Part shown: positions 35,604 to 45,025 of the stretch, piece by piece
Layout: each line of letters opens with the position of its first letter
Numbering within the stretch: position 1 is the stretch's first letter
Source of the DNA: CAMTUW01 sp947085035
GTDB lineage: Bacteria; Actinomycetota; Coriobacteriia; Anaerosomatales; PHET01
Direction of reading: 5' to 3'
NCBI GenBank assembly: GCA_947085035.1
Contig: CAMTUW010000037.1
Location: 1 to 47,041 of the forward strand
DNA length: 47,041 nucleotides
The notes under the pieces: generated by a model
Seen by the model: only the letters and a program-made list of their open reading frames with translations
Databases searched by the model: none
Told to the model about the DNA's origin: nothing
Program-made: the position numbers and the translations under genes

Positions 35604-36587
35604 GTGCCGAAGAAGCAGGCCGGCAAGCGGGCTTTCGACTGGCGGACCTACAGCAAACCGTCGCGTCTTCTGACACCCCCTCAAGAAGAGGCGTTTGCAA
35701 CGGGCGACCTCGCCTGCGTACTCGCGTGGGCGGCCCGAGACCCACGCACGCGCGTTGAGATCCGTGCGCGTGCCGCCGGAATCTACCACCGAGGCGTGAG
35801 CATCGCGAGAGTCTCCGGCGAGGGCCCGTTCACAACCGAACTCGAGGGCGATTCGTCGGCCGAGCAGCAGCGCGGGACTCTCGAAACGTCGGACGCCGTC
35901 GGTGCGTTCCTCGACGCCCTCGACGCTCGGCGCACCTCCATCGATCACGCGCTCGACACCGGCCAGACGCGAAGGACTCACCGCTCGTACCTCTCGGCGC
36001 TGGCCTCCGGGAACCTTGGAGTCGACCTCTTCGCAGACGAGATGGTCGTGGTCGACTCGGAGTACATGACCGGAAAGCGCAAGCTTGACCTGGTCGCACT
36101 CGTGCGGCCTGTTGGCGTCGTGGGTCCCGGGGGCTTTGCCAACCCCTCGCCCGCGTTCATCGACGTCCGCTCTCCGGAGCGCCCCCTGTCCGGGGGCAAC
36201 GGACTTGCCGAGACCGCAGCGGATCTCGCGGAGTACAGCAAGGCGCTCTCGGGACAGCATCGCCTGCACACGCAAGACGAGGTGGTCGCACTCGCGGCAC
36301 AGAAGGTCAGATTGGGCCTACTACCCGCTGATCTCGAGGTTCGCTCCATCGCCGACGAGATGCCCTTCTTCATCGTCGCGTTCTGCGAGAAGGACCCCAC
36401 CGACCCCTCGTGCGACTCGGCGATCCAAGAGCTTCACGAGCGCCTGGTCGCCAAGCACTTCCCCGTCGAGCGGCTCCGCTTCCTTCACCTGACCGCCGCC
36501 CCTGAAGACGGCGAAGGACTCGCGATCCAGGCCGACGACCTGTCGAGCTACCGGGAGTTCAAGTCGTACCGGAAAAGCGGCAGGTGA
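35604..36587 (+). CDS. Unknown protein with possible PD-(D/E)XK-like core
   Basis: This 327-residue soluble protein starts with GTG two bases after the nuoM2 stop. I do not recognise its family. The middle contains VVVDSEYMTGKRKLDLVAL, then about 20 residues later AFIDVRS, and then LAEYSKALS. Acid, LDLV, strand with D-x-R and a following helix together resemble the order of a PD-(D/E)XK nuclease core with Arg replacing the Lys. The N terminus is basic (MPKKQAGKRAFDWRTYSKPSR). It may simply be co-transcribed with nuo and not part of the complex. It converges on gatB with a single-base gap. Confidence 0.7.
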   Translation: MPKKQAGKRAFDWRTYSKPSRLLTPPQEEAFATGDLACVLAWAARDPRTRVEIRARAAGIYHRGVSIARVSGEGPFTTELEGDSSAEQQRGTLETSDAVGAFLDALDARRTSIDHALDTGQTRRTHRSYLSALASGNLGVDLFADEMVVVDSEYMTGKRKLDLVALVRPVGVVGPGGFANPSPAFIDVRSPERPLSGGNGLAETAADLAEYSKALSGQHRLHTQDEVVALAAQKVRLGLLPADLEVRSIADEMPFFIVAFCEKDPTDPSCDSAIQELHERLVAKHFPVERLRFLHLTAAPEDGEGLAIQADDLSSYREFKSYRKSGR

Positions 36588-36588
36588 C

Positions 36589-38148
36589 TCAGTCCTCCAG
36601 GCGCCTGCGTAGCACGTCGTTCACGACCGTTGGGTTCGCCTGACCACCCATCTCACGCATCACCTGTCCGACGAAGAAACCGATCAGCCCGACCTTGCCG
36701 TTTAGATACGACGTCACCTCGGCCGGATTGGCCGCGATCACCGCGTCCACGATCGTCTCGATCGCACCGGTGTCAGAGACCTGTCGCATCCCCTTCGTCT
36801 CCACGATCACAGAGGGTGCCTCGCCGGTTTCGACCATCTGTGCGAACACGTCTTTTGCCTGCTTGGAAGAGATCGTGCCGTCGTCTACGAGCTCGACGAT
36901 ACCCGCCACCATCGCCGGGGTGACCTTCGAATCGCTGACCGGGATGTTCTCGGCGTTGAGCGAAGCAGACAGGTCGTTGAGGATCACGTTCGCGATGGCC
37001 CGCGCTCGCTGCGGTTCTGCGCTGAGCAGGGCGGACTCGAAGAAAGCGGCCAAGTCGAGGTCTCCCGCAAGTACGGTCGCGTCATGGGTCGGCAGAGCGT
37101 AGTCGGTCATGTACCGGGAACGCCTCGCTGCCGGCAGTTCGGGCAGCCGCCCTCGTATCGCCTCGATGTAGTCTTCCGAGAACTCGAAGGGCACCAGGTC
37201 CGGTTCGGGGAAGTAGCGGTAGTCGTGCGCCTCCTCTTTGCTCCGAAGCGAAGTCGTCAGACGCGAAGCGGCCTCCCAATGACGTGTCTCTTGGATGACG
37301 CGACCGCCGGACTCGAGCACTTCAGCCTGACGAATGACCTCAAAGACGATCGCGTCGTGGAGCGCCTTGAACGAGTTCATGTTCTTGACCTCGGCTTTCG
37401 TGCCGAACTCGCTTGCTCCCCGACGCCGCAGACTGACGTTGGCGTCCACGCGCATCGAGCCTTCCTCCATGTTGCAGTCAGAGATGCCCAACGCAAGCCA
37501 GATCGAGCGCAACGCCTGGGCGAACCTACGCGCCTCCTCGGGTGTCCTGATGTCGGGTTCGCTCACCAGCTCCATCAACGGGGTACCCGCCCGGTTGAAG
37601 TCGGCCAGTGACTTGGTGGCTCCGGACAGACGCCCGTCCGCTCCGCCCACGTGGATCATCTTCCCGGTGTCCTCTTCGAGATGGATCCGCGTGATCCCGA
37701 TTCGCGCGAGGTAGCTCCCGCCGTCGGCGAGTGACACGCTTCCGGGCGGATCGGTGAGGTCGACCCGCTGCGCCACACCCTCGCCCGAGACCTCGATCTC
37801 CAGAGTGCCGTTCTCGCAAAAGGGCAGGTCGTACTGGGAGATCTGGTAGTTCTTCGGCATGTCGGGATAGAAGTACTGCTTGCGGTGGAACTGGCTGCTA
37901 CGCGCGATGTCGCACTCGGTCGCAAGTCCCGCGAGCACCGTCTGCTCGATGGCGAACCGGTTCGGTACGGGCAGCGCCCCGGGCGCGCCGATGCACACCG
38001 GGCATACCCGTGTGTTCGGTTCACCTCCGAACGCCACCGGGCAACCGCAGAACATCTTCGTGTTCGCCGAGGTGATCTCGGTATGAATCTCAAGGCCGAT
38101 CACCGGTTCCCAGACTTCAAGCACCTCAAGCAGGCGGTTCTTCGACAT
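36589..38148 (-). CDS. gatB: Asp/Glu-tRNA amidotransferase subunit B
   Basis: This 519-residue subunit binds the misacylated tRNA and its kinase-like domain activates the carboxylate. WEPVIGLEIHTEI marks the N terminus. CGCP and CPVCIG are the four zinc-site cysteines. YFYPDMPKNYQISQYD and NFNRAGTPLMELVSEPD-like segments are conserved, and the C-terminal YqeY-like tail ends NPTVVNDVLRRRLE. Start ATG 38148. The PASTA-protein gene lies between gatA and gatB, which is not the usual gatCAB layout. Confidence 0.95.
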   Translation of the reverse strand: MSKNRLLEVLEVWEPVIGLEIHTEITSANTKMFCGCPVAFGGEPNTRVCPVCIGAPGALPVPNRFAIEQTVLAGLATECDIARSSQFHRKQYFYPDMPKNYQISQYDLPFCENGTLEIEVSGEGVAQRVDLTDPPGSVSLADGGSYLARIGITRIHLEEDTGKMIHVGGADGRLSGATKSLADFNRAGTPLMELVSEPDIRTPEEARRFAQALRSIWLALGISDCNMEEGSMRVDANVSLRRRGASEFGTKAEVKNMNSFKALHDAIVFEVIRQAEVLESGGRVIQETRHWEAASRLTTSLRSKEEAHDYRYFPEPDLVPFEFSEDYIEAIRGRLPELPAARRSRYMTDYALPTHDATVLAGDLDLAAFFESALLSAEPQRARAIANVILNDLSASLNAENIPVSDSKVTPAMVAGIVELVDDGTISSKQAKDVFAQMVETGEAPSVIVETKGMRQVSDTGAIETIVDAVIAANPAEVTSYLNGKVGLIGFFVGQVMREMGGQANPTVVNDVLRRRLED

Positions 38149-38193
38149 GACGGATGCGATCCTTTCGAGAAGGGCTGTGCCCCGCGAGTGACG

Positions 38194-39597
38194 TTACGGT
38201 CTCGGAGCCTCGGCGACGAGGCACACGACCGGATACCGAAGCGTCCACATCGTTCCCGCCGGAGGGAACTGCGCGATGACGGTTCCGTACGGCACATCCG
38301 CCATCTCGATGGTCACGATGGCAGACGCGAAGCCCGAGGCCTCTATCGATCCGCTCGCTCCGGCCGACAACGTGCCGATGACACTTGGTACTGCCATCAC
38401 TGTCGCGGGACCCGATGACACGACTAAGTCGACAGTTGCAGCTGGTGCGACAGACCTTCCGGCGCTCGGCATCTGCGCCAGGACCCTGCCCTTGGGAACC
38501 GAGGGGTTCGCAACCATGACGATAGTGGGCTTGAGTCTCTTGGCTTTGAGCTTCTCGACGGCTTCCTTGCGCGTGTCACCCGACATGTTCGGCACCCTCA
38601 CGCCGCCGGTGAGCGCCCCTTTTGACACCACGATGAGAACATTCGATCCGTAAGCGGCCGACGCGCGAGGGGTCGGGTACTGCTCAAGTACGACTCCCGC
38701 CGTGATGCTGGGGTCGATACTGCGTGACACGCGAGCCACCAGACCACTCGCCTCTATCACTTTGATCGCGTCGCCTTCGGCAAGACCTGCCAGACCCGGA
38801 ACCGCGCGTGCGGCGGGAAACATCCCCTTGGACACGACAAGCGCGACCGCACCGCCCGGCGGCAGTTCGACGCCCACGGTGGGAAGCTGGCTGACAACGA
38901 ACCCGGCGGCCACCGTCTCGCTGTATGACTCGACCGGGATGTAGCGCAACCGGAATTGGGCGAGGATGCGGGCGGCGTCACTGGTGCTCACGCCCACGAC
39001 GTTGGGAATCTTCGTCTGCTCGGGAGCCGCCGCCAGCACGAACGAGACCTGCCCCCCGGGCTTGAGCTCTCCGCCCGCTTCTGGCTTCTGACCGACGATC
39101 GTACCGGCAGGGGCGCTGTCGGTGGGCACTTCGCTCACGCGGCCCAGTCGCAGATCGACGTTGTTCAGCACCTGCGTTGCCTCGGCCGGCCGCTTTCCCA
39201 CCACGTCGGGGATCACGATCGGACGCTCGTTCAGCCACCACCAACCATATCCGCTCGAGCCGAGCACGAGCAGCACCACGAGACCGGCGAGCGCCCACGG
39301 CCACCATCTGACGCGCTTCTCGGGACCGAGGTCCATCTCACGAGGCGCCGTTGGAGAGAGAATGGACCCGGCATCCGGCGCCACGTCGACCGGAGCCGGC
39401 GGTTCGCACTCGGTCAGCGAGATCTCGTCCGGCGCTTCGATGTCGGATTCAGAGAGAAGGTCCTCCTCGTCGAGTACGGGCAGCGGCCCTGAATCATCTG
39501 CCCACGAGTCGCCAGCGACTGCTGGGACGTCGGTCACTTCGGGCTGCTCGAGGTCGTCGACCGTCTCGGCCTCATCGGATTTCCAGTCCTCGCTCAT
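38194..39597 (-). CDS. Membrane-anchored protein with five PASTA domains
   Basis: This 467-residue protein has an acidic cytoplasmic N terminus (1-94), one transmembrane helix (about 98-121, WWPWALAGLVVLLVLG) and an outside part of five PASTA domains from about 126 to the end. Their starts are VIPDVVG, IPNVVGV, AVPGLAG, VPNMSGD and VPSVIGT. PASTA domains bind peptidoglycan or muropeptides. There is no kinase or transpeptidase domain, so it is not PknB or PBP2x. It may be an adaptor for cell-wall growth. It starts 3 bp after the gatA stop and ends 45 bp before gatB. Confidence 0.9.
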   Translation of the reverse strand: MSEDWKSDEAETVDDLEQPEVTDVPAVAGDSWADDSGPLPVLDEEDLLSESDIEAPDEISLTECEPPAPVDVAPDAGSILSPTAPREMDLGPEKRVRWWPWALAGLVVLLVLGSSGYGWWWLNERPIVIPDVVGKRPAEATQVLNNVDLRLGRVSEVPTDSAPAGTIVGQKPEAGGELKPGGQVSFVLAAAPEQTKIPNVVGVSTSDAARILAQFRLRYIPVESYSETVAAGFVVSQLPTVGVELPPGGAVALVVSKGMFPAARAVPGLAGLAEGDAIKVIEASGLVARVSRSIDPSITAGVVLEQYPTPRASAAYGSNVLIVVSKGALTGGVRVPNMSGDTRKEAVEKLKAKRLKPTIVMVANPSVPKGRVLAQMPSAGRSVAPAATVDLVVSSGPATVMAVPSVIGTLSAGASGSIEASGFASAIVTIEMADVPYGTVIAQFPPAGTMWTLRYPVVCLVAEAPRP

Positions 39598-39600
39598 GCG

Positions 39601-41130
39601 CTATCCCCCATCTCGCGAAAGACCCGGGTCCGCGGACCCTAGGTTGCGAACCATCGTCGGTGTCGTGTCAAATCCGATCACGCTTTCCAATGCGGCTGCG
39701 GCGCCAAGCACTGTCGACTCGGCGAAGTGCGTTCCGATGAGCTGAACTCCCACCGGCAACCCGCTCTCACGACCCAGGCCCACGGGCAGTGACAGGGCGG
39801 TATTGCCGGCGAGGTTGACCGGGATCGTGTAGATGTCGGAGAGATACATCGCAAGCAGGTCATCGGCCTTCTCGCCGAGTTTGAACGCGGTGGTGGGCGA
39901 GGTGGGGGTCAAGAGCACATCTGCCGAGGCGAACGCTGCGTCGAAGTCGCGGATGATGACGGTCCGGGCCTTTTGTGCCTGTCCGTAGTACGCGTCGTAG
40001 TAGCCGGCCGAGAGTACGTACGTGCCCAGCATGATCCGCCGGATCGCCTCGGGCCCGAAGCCCTCGGCGCGCGAGCGCATGTACAGGTCGAGCACATCGT
40101 CGGCGTCCGCGACACGGTGACCGTAGCGAATCCCGTCGAATCGTGCGAGATTCGAACTCGCTTCTGCCGGGCCGATGATGTAGTAGGCCGAAAGAGCGTG
40201 CGATGCGTTGGGCAACGCCACCTCGACGATCTCTGCACCGAGGCCCTCGAGCGTCTCCGCTGCCGCAAGCGTCGCCTCGCGCACCTCGGCGGAGCACCCG
40301 TCCATCGCCAGCATGTCACTCACGATCCCCACGCGAAGCCCTTTCACGCCGGCCCCGAGCCGTGCGGTGAAGTCCTCGCCGGGTCGCTCGATGCTGGTCG
40401 CGTCGCGGCCGTCGGCGCCACAGATCGCGTTCAGCGCGATCGCAGTCTCCTCGACTGACTTGGAGAACGGGCCGATCTGGTCGAGCGAGGAGGCGAACGC
40501 GACGCATCCGTAGCGCGAAACGCGCCCGTAGGTGGGCTTCATCGCCACGACCCCGCACAGCGCGCCGGGCTGACGGATCGAGCCTCCGGTGTCGCTTCCC
40601 AGCGTGATGGTGGCCATGCCCGCGCTGACTGCGGCCGCCGAGCCGCCGCTGGAGCCGCCGGGCACCCGCTCGGGGTCCCACGGGTTGCGAGTGGGCCCGA
40701 ACGCCGAGTTCTCTGTCGAAGAGCCGAACGCGAACTCGTCCATGTTGAGCTTGCCGATCGGCAGCGCACCTTGGGCGAGGATGCGGGCGACCGCCGTGCA
40801 ATCGAAGACGCTCTCGTAGTTCTCGAGCATGCGAGATGAGCAGGTCGTACGCGTGCCGAGCAGGTTCATGTTGTCTTTGAACGCCACGGGAACACCCGCA
40901 AGCGAACCGATTTCGTCAGGCGCGGCCCCGGCGCGCACCATCGCGTCGACGCGATCGGCTGCCTGGTAGGCCAGATCGGCCGTGACCTGATTGAAGGCGT
41001 GCACCTCGGCGTCCAGGGCGTCGACCCGCGCGAAGGCGGCTTCGGCGGCTTCGCGCGCGGTGAACTCGCCCGCGATGATCGCCGCGCGAATGGTCGGCCC
41101 CGAGAGTGCGGAAAGGTCGATAGCCGTCAC
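39601..41130 (-). CDS. gatA: Asp/Glu-tRNA amidotransferase subunit A
   Basis: This 509-residue amidase-signature subunit makes ammonia from glutamine. The Lys-Ser-Ser triad is in order: Lys85 (PVAFKDNMN), Ser160 (PGGSSGGSAAAVSAG) and Ser184 (GSDTGGSIRQPG). The protein is slightly longer than typical, with a low-homology C-terminal tail (TTPTMVRNLGSADPG). ATG 41130 overlaps the gatC stop. Confidence 0.95.
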   Translation of the reverse strand: MTAIDLSALSGPTIRAAIIAGEFTAREAAEAAFARVDALDAEVHAFNQVTADLAYQAADRVDAMVRAGAAPDEIGSLAGVPVAFKDNMNLLGTRTTCSSRMLENYESVFDCTAVARILAQGALPIGKLNMDEFAFGSSTENSAFGPTRNPWDPERVPGGSSGGSAAAVSAGMATITLGSDTGGSIRQPGALCGVVAMKPTYGRVSRYGCVAFASSLDQIGPFSKSVEETAIALNAICGADGRDATSIERPGEDFTARLGAGVKGLRVGIVSDMLAMDGCSAEVREATLAAAETLEGLGAEIVEVALPNASHALSAYYIIGPAEASSNLARFDGIRYGHRVADADDVLDLYMRSRAEGFGPEAIRRIMLGTYVLSAGYYDAYYGQAQKARTVIIRDFDAAFASADVLLTPTSPTTAFKLGEKADDLLAMYLSDIYTIPVNLAGNTALSLPVGLGRESGLPVGVQLIGTHFAESTVLGAAAALESVIGFDTTPTMVRNLGSADPGLSRDGG

Positions 41131-41432
41131 GACTGGTCACCGCCGGGTCCCACGATGCGCGGCACGACGAACGCGCCCCCCTCGGCAGCCGGCGCATTCA
41201 GCAGCGCGGCGTCACGGTCAAGGCCGGGCGACACAACGTCTTCCCTGGTCCGGTTGACTGCGGGAATGGAGTGCGCGGTGGGCTCGACGCCTGAAAGATC
41301 GAGTTGCTGGATGGCGTCGATGTGGCCCAACACGGAGTTCAGCTCATCGCGCAAGACGTCGACCTCCCCGTCAGTCAGAGAAAGCCGTGCGAGCAACGCG
41401 ACATGACGCACTTCGGACTCGGACAAAGCCAT
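41127..41432 (-). CDS. gatC: Asp/Glu-tRNA amidotransferase subunit C
   Basis: This 101-residue protein is the short GatC belt that stabilises GatA-GatB. LSESEVRHVALLARLSLTDGEV is the family N terminus and LNSVLGHIDAIQQLDLSGVEPT the second helix. Presence of gatCAB implies that Asn-tRNA and/or Gln-tRNA is made by the indirect route. It overlaps gatA by 4 nt. Confidence 0.93.
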   Translation of the reverse strand: MALSESEVRHVALLARLSLTDGEVDVLRDELNSVLGHIDAIQQLDLSGVEPTAHSIPAVNRTREDVVSPGLDRDAALLNAPAAEGGAFVVPRIVGPGGDQS

Positions 41433-41530
41433 CGTGCGGGGTCCCCTCTCGGTTGCAGACGTCGAACAACAGCCGTCGGCGCAGTTGCGCGATGCTCACA
41501 TGATACCCGACGCCACCCGCACTCGTCGGC

Positions 41531-42412
41531 TCAGCGCGCGAGCCAGTACGCAGCGCCGACCACAACGCCGTTGTACGCCGCATGCAGGGCGATCGCGCCC
41601 CAGATGGTGCGCCGCGTCCACGCGAGCCACCCCACCGCGACGCCCAGCGCGAACAGCGGAACGAACGCCCACGCGGAGAAGTGGTAGAGGGCGAAGAGTC
41701 CTGCCGACGTCAGTATCGCCGGCCACATCCCATACCGAACGCCCACGGCTCGCAAGACGACGCCGCGAAACGCGAGCTCCTCGACGAAAGGTCCCACGAT
41801 CACGACGATCACCAGGGCCACCAGCAAGCCGAACCCTCCGGAGCCGAAAACGGCGGTGATCTCGCCGGTGGCCGGCGGGCTCCAACCGATCGCGCGGACA
41901 GTGACTCCCCACAGCGTCGCGAAGGCCCGAGTCGCGACCAGCAGCAGCATCATGAGACCGGTGGTCGCAAGGATCGCGCCCGCACCGCGTCTCAAGCGCC
42001 CCAACCCGAACGCGCGCAGCAGCTTCGCGCCGTGGCGAGCCGCAAGGAAAGTGAGTAGCAGCAGCTGCATCACGTGGAACAGACCCAGAACCACGGCGCG
42101 CGCGATGTATTGGCCGGTTGCGGGCATGAGGTCGAGTAACCCTGACCCCAGGATGGCATCGGTGCCGAACGACGACGCGAGCAGCATGGCGAGCACCGCG
42201 AAGGCGTCAAGCGTCGTCCAGCCCACCCGGCCCTCGGCCTCTTCCGTCCGGGCGAGTCGCTCGACCGCCAGACGCGAGACCTCCGTCTTCTGGGCGTGCT
42301 TGCGCGCATCCTCGCGGGCGTTCGTCGCGCGCGCCGCGGCCTCGCGGACCACCTTGACCTGCGCCCTCGAGCCCACGACGACCTTGCCCGTTGACGTGGG
42401 CTTGTCAGTCAC
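41531..42412 (-). CDS. CPBP-family intramembrane metalloprotease
   Basis: This 293-residue membrane protein has the glutamic-type/CPBP (Abi) active-site set: EELAFRG with Glu211, Glu212 and Arg216; His244 in LFALYHF; and His277/Asn281 in LHAAYNG. About seven hydrophobic helices follow an unusual basic and charged N-terminal ~60 residues (VKVVREAAARATNAREDARKH). Such proteins cleave or process membrane-linked substrates, or act in bacteriocin immunity. It overlaps the ligA stop region (ATGA) and so is coupled to it, without known functional link. Confidence 0.9.
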   Translation of the reverse strand: MTDKPTSTGKVVVGSRAQVKVVREAAARATNAREDARKHAQKTEVSRLAVERLARTEEAEGRVGWTTLDAFAVLAMLLASSFGTDAILGSGLLDLMPATGQYIARAVVLGLFHVMQLLLLTFLAARHGAKLLRAFGLGRLRRGAGAILATTGLMMLLLVATRAFATLWGVTVRAIGWSPPATGEITAVFGSGGFGLLVALVIVVIVGPFVEELAFRGVVLRAVGVRYGMWPAILTSAGLFALYHFSAWAFVPLFALGVAVGWLAWTRRTIWGAIALHAAYNGVVVGAAYWLAR

Positions 42413-44502
42413 GACGTCACCGCGGGCTCGGGCGCTACCGGAACCTCGCCCGTCTCGACGATCCGTTCCAACGCCGCCTCGTCGAGAACGGGTATGCCCA
42501 GCTCACGGGCTTTGCCGAGCTTCGAACCCGCTGCTTCACCGGCCACCACGAACGAGGTCTTCTTCGACACACTGCCCGAGACCTTCGCACCGAGCGCCAT
42601 GAGCATCTCGCCCGCTTCCTCGCGAGTCCGTCGCTCAAGGGATCCGGTGAGCACGAAAGTGAGCCCCGCGAGTGTCTGCGGGCGCTGGGGAGCCGTGCGC
42701 TGCCCGGACAACACGACGCCGGCCTCGTGGAGTCTTGCGATCACGGCGCGATTATCGGGGTTGTCGAAGAACGCGCGAACGCTTGAGGCTATCTTGGGCC
42801 CGATTCCGTCGACCGCACAAAGCGAGTCGACCGAGGCGGCAGCGATGGCGTCAACGCTTCCAAACGCGTCGACGAGCGCCTCGGCGACGGTCGCGCCGAC
42901 GTGACGGATGCCCAGTCCGAAGAGCAGCTTGCCGAAGGGCCGCGCGCCGGATGCTTCGATGTTGGCGACGACTCTTTCAGCGACCGTCTCGCCAAGCACG
43001 ACCTGCGAGCCGTCTTGCTTGAGCCGACCCATGTCGAGAGAGGCGAGGTCTTCTCGGCGCAAGTGATAGAAGTCGGCCACGTCGGCCACGAGCCCCGCAT
43101 CGACGAGGCGCGCGATGATCTCGTCGCCCAGCCCTTCGATGTCGGCGGCCGAGCGGCTCGCCCAATGCGCGAGTCGCTCCTGGCGCTGTGCCGGGCAGGC
43201 CACATTGGTGCAACGGCGGATGACCTCGTCTTCCTCGCGCCAGAGCGGGCCTGCGCACGAGGGGCAGAGTAGCGGCATCTCAAACGGCGCGACTGTGGCA
43301 AGACGCATACCGAGAACCGGCCCCACGACCTCCGGGATCACGTCTCCGGCCTTGCGTACGATGATCGTGTCTCCCACGCGCACGTCCTTGCGCGCGATCT
43401 CCTCGGCGTTGTGCAGGGTGGCGCGCGCGATCGTGGATCCCGCCACCGTCACCGGGTCGAACTCGGCAAGCGGCGTGACCGCGCCCGTGCGCCCCACCTG
43501 CAGGCGAATCTCGCGCAGGATCGTGGTCTTTTCCTCGGGAGGGAATTTGTAGGCGATCGCCCAGCGAGGAGCCTTGCTCGTGTGCCCCAACCGCTCTTGG
43601 ATCGCCAGGGAGTCGACCTTCACGACCACCCCGTCGATCTCGTAGGGCAGTTGTCCGCGCCGAGCCAGGGCCTCTTCGCAATACGCATGAACATCTGATG
43701 GAGAAACGCAGGTCACGACGTCAGGGTTGACGTGAAAGCCGGCACTTCGAAGCCACGCGAGCGCTTCGGACTGCGTGTCGAGCGAGAGGGCCTGGGGGTC
43801 GGCCAGCGCATAGACGAAGGTCGCGAGTTCGCGGCTCGCTGTCACTGAAGCATCCTTCTGGCGCAGTGAGCCTGCAGCTGCGTTGCGGGGGTTTGCGAAC
43901 GCAGGCGCGCCGATGGCCTCCTGCTCGGCGTTCAGGCGATCGAAGCTGGTGCGAGGCAGGTAGACCTCGCCGCGCACCTCGATCTCGACTCCGCGCGCGT
44001 CCTCGCTCAGGAGCGCAGGTACGTCGCGGACCGCTCGGATGTTAGCGGTGACGTCTTCTCCCGTCGTCCCGTCGCCTCGGGTGGCCGCTCGCACGAGGAC
44101 GCCGTCGCGATACGTGAGCGCGATCGAGCCACCGTCGATCTTGAGCTCACACACGAACGCGCAGGGCTCCTCGCCAAGCGCTCCCTCTATGCGCTTGAGC
44201 CAGGCATCGAGCTCGTCGAGGTCCATCGCGTTGTCAAGCGAGTACATCCTTCTCGCGTGTGTGGCGGGCGCGAACAGGCGACTCGCCGGCTCACCGATTC
44301 GCTGCGTCGGCGAGTCAACGGTGACGAGTGAGGGGTGCGCGGCCTCGATGGCTTCGAGTTCGCGCATGAGCGAGTCGTACGCCGCGTCGCTGATCTCGGG
44401 CGAATCGAGCGCATGATAGAGACGCGCATGACGTCTGATCTCGCGACGCAGGACCGCCGCGCGCTCAGATGCGGCCGCGATACTCGCCGGGATCTCCGGC
44501 AT
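42409..44502 (-). CDS. ligA: NAD-dependent DNA ligase
   Basis: This 697-residue enzyme seals nicks in replication and repair. The adenylated Lys is Lys121 in CELKIDGG. TRGDGTTGEDVT and VGRTGAVTPLAEFDPV are nucleotidyltransferase/OB motifs. The four-Cys zinc site is formed by CPSC and CTNVACP. Helix-hairpin-helix repeats and a C-terminal BRCT domain (FVLTGSLERRTREEAGEM) follow. All parts are in standard order and length. It starts 5 bp after the DUF2469-type gene. Confidence 0.96.
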   Translation of the reverse strand: MPEIPASIAAASERAAVLRREIRRHARLYHALDSPEISDAAYDSLMRELEAIEAAHPSLVTVDSPTQRIGEPASRLFAPATHARRMYSLDNAMDLDELDAWLKRIEGALGEEPCAFVCELKIDGGSIALTYRDGVLVRAATRGDGTTGEDVTANIRAVRDVPALLSEDARGVEIEVRGEVYLPRTSFDRLNAEQEAIGAPAFANPRNAAAGSLRQKDASVTASRELATFVYALADPQALSLDTQSEALAWLRSAGFHVNPDVVTCVSPSDVHAYCEEALARRGQLPYEIDGVVVKVDSLAIQERLGHTSKAPRWAIAYKFPPEEKTTILREIRLQVGRTGAVTPLAEFDPVTVAGSTIARATLHNAEEIARKDVRVGDTIIVRKAGDVIPEVVGPVLGMRLATVAPFEMPLLCPSCAGPLWREEDEVIRRCTNVACPAQRQERLAHWASRSAADIEGLGDEIIARLVDAGLVADVADFYHLRREDLASLDMGRLKQDGSQVVLGETVAERVVANIEASGARPFGKLLFGLGIRHVGATVAEALVDAFGSVDAIAAASVDSLCAVDGIGPKIASSVRAFFDNPDNRAVIARLHEAGVVLSGQRTAPQRPQTLAGLTFVLTGSLERRTREEAGEMLMALGAKVSGSVSKKTSFVVAGEAAGSKLGKARELGIPVLDEAALERIVETGEVPVAPEPAVTS

Positions 44503-44507
44503 CGGTG

Positions 44508-44804
44508 CTACTCCTCGTCGCCGCGCAGGCGCTGTACATGGACGGGGCCGACCTCGTAGATGACGACCTCGGGCACGAAGCGCTGCGGGCGCTCGGCCTC
44601 ATAGATCCACGTGTCCGTCAGCGTGACCTTGAAATACGTGCCGCCGGGTGCGGTGACAGGCTCGACGTCGACCTCATTGCACAGGTATGCCCTCAACTCC
44701 GTCTCGACGTAGTAGGTGAACACCCTGATGGCGTCTTGGTACTCGGTGTAGAGCTTCAGCCGTTTCTCGGCCTCGAACATGTCAAGTTCGTCGATACTGT
44801 CCAC
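44508..44804 (-). CDS. DUF2469-family protein
   Basis: This protein of about 98 residues aligns by eye with the actinobacterial DUF2469 family. LKLYTEYQDAIRVFTYYVETE corresponds to the LYREYKD...YVVETE phrase and DTWIYEAERPQRFVPEVVI to the DAWVWDMYRPARFV phrase. The start is GTG 44804 with GGGAG about 6 nt upstream. A longer open frame to 45026 has no support. Function unknown. It is the first gene before ligA. Its presence is an actinobacterial marker. Confidence 0.82.
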   Translation of the reverse strand: MDSIDELDMFEAEKRLKLYTEYQDAIRVFTYYVETELRAYLCNEVDVEPVTAPGGTYFKVTLTDTWIYEAERPQRFVPEVVIYEVGPVHVQRLRGDEE

Positions 44805-45025
44805 AATCGGCTCCCGTCTAGCCTCGACACTTCCCGAAGGTCCTCCGGCCGATCCTGAAGCCCAGAATCCAGCCTTCTGCCACGATACCGCATGTGCCCG
44901 AGCACCGCTGAGGTCACACATCCGACGCCGGGACGCGGCGGTTGTCTCATCTTGACCATCTTCTTGCACTACGATGACGTGACGGTCGAGGGGGTCGACC
45001 ATCAGAACAGGGGAGGTCGAGTCCA

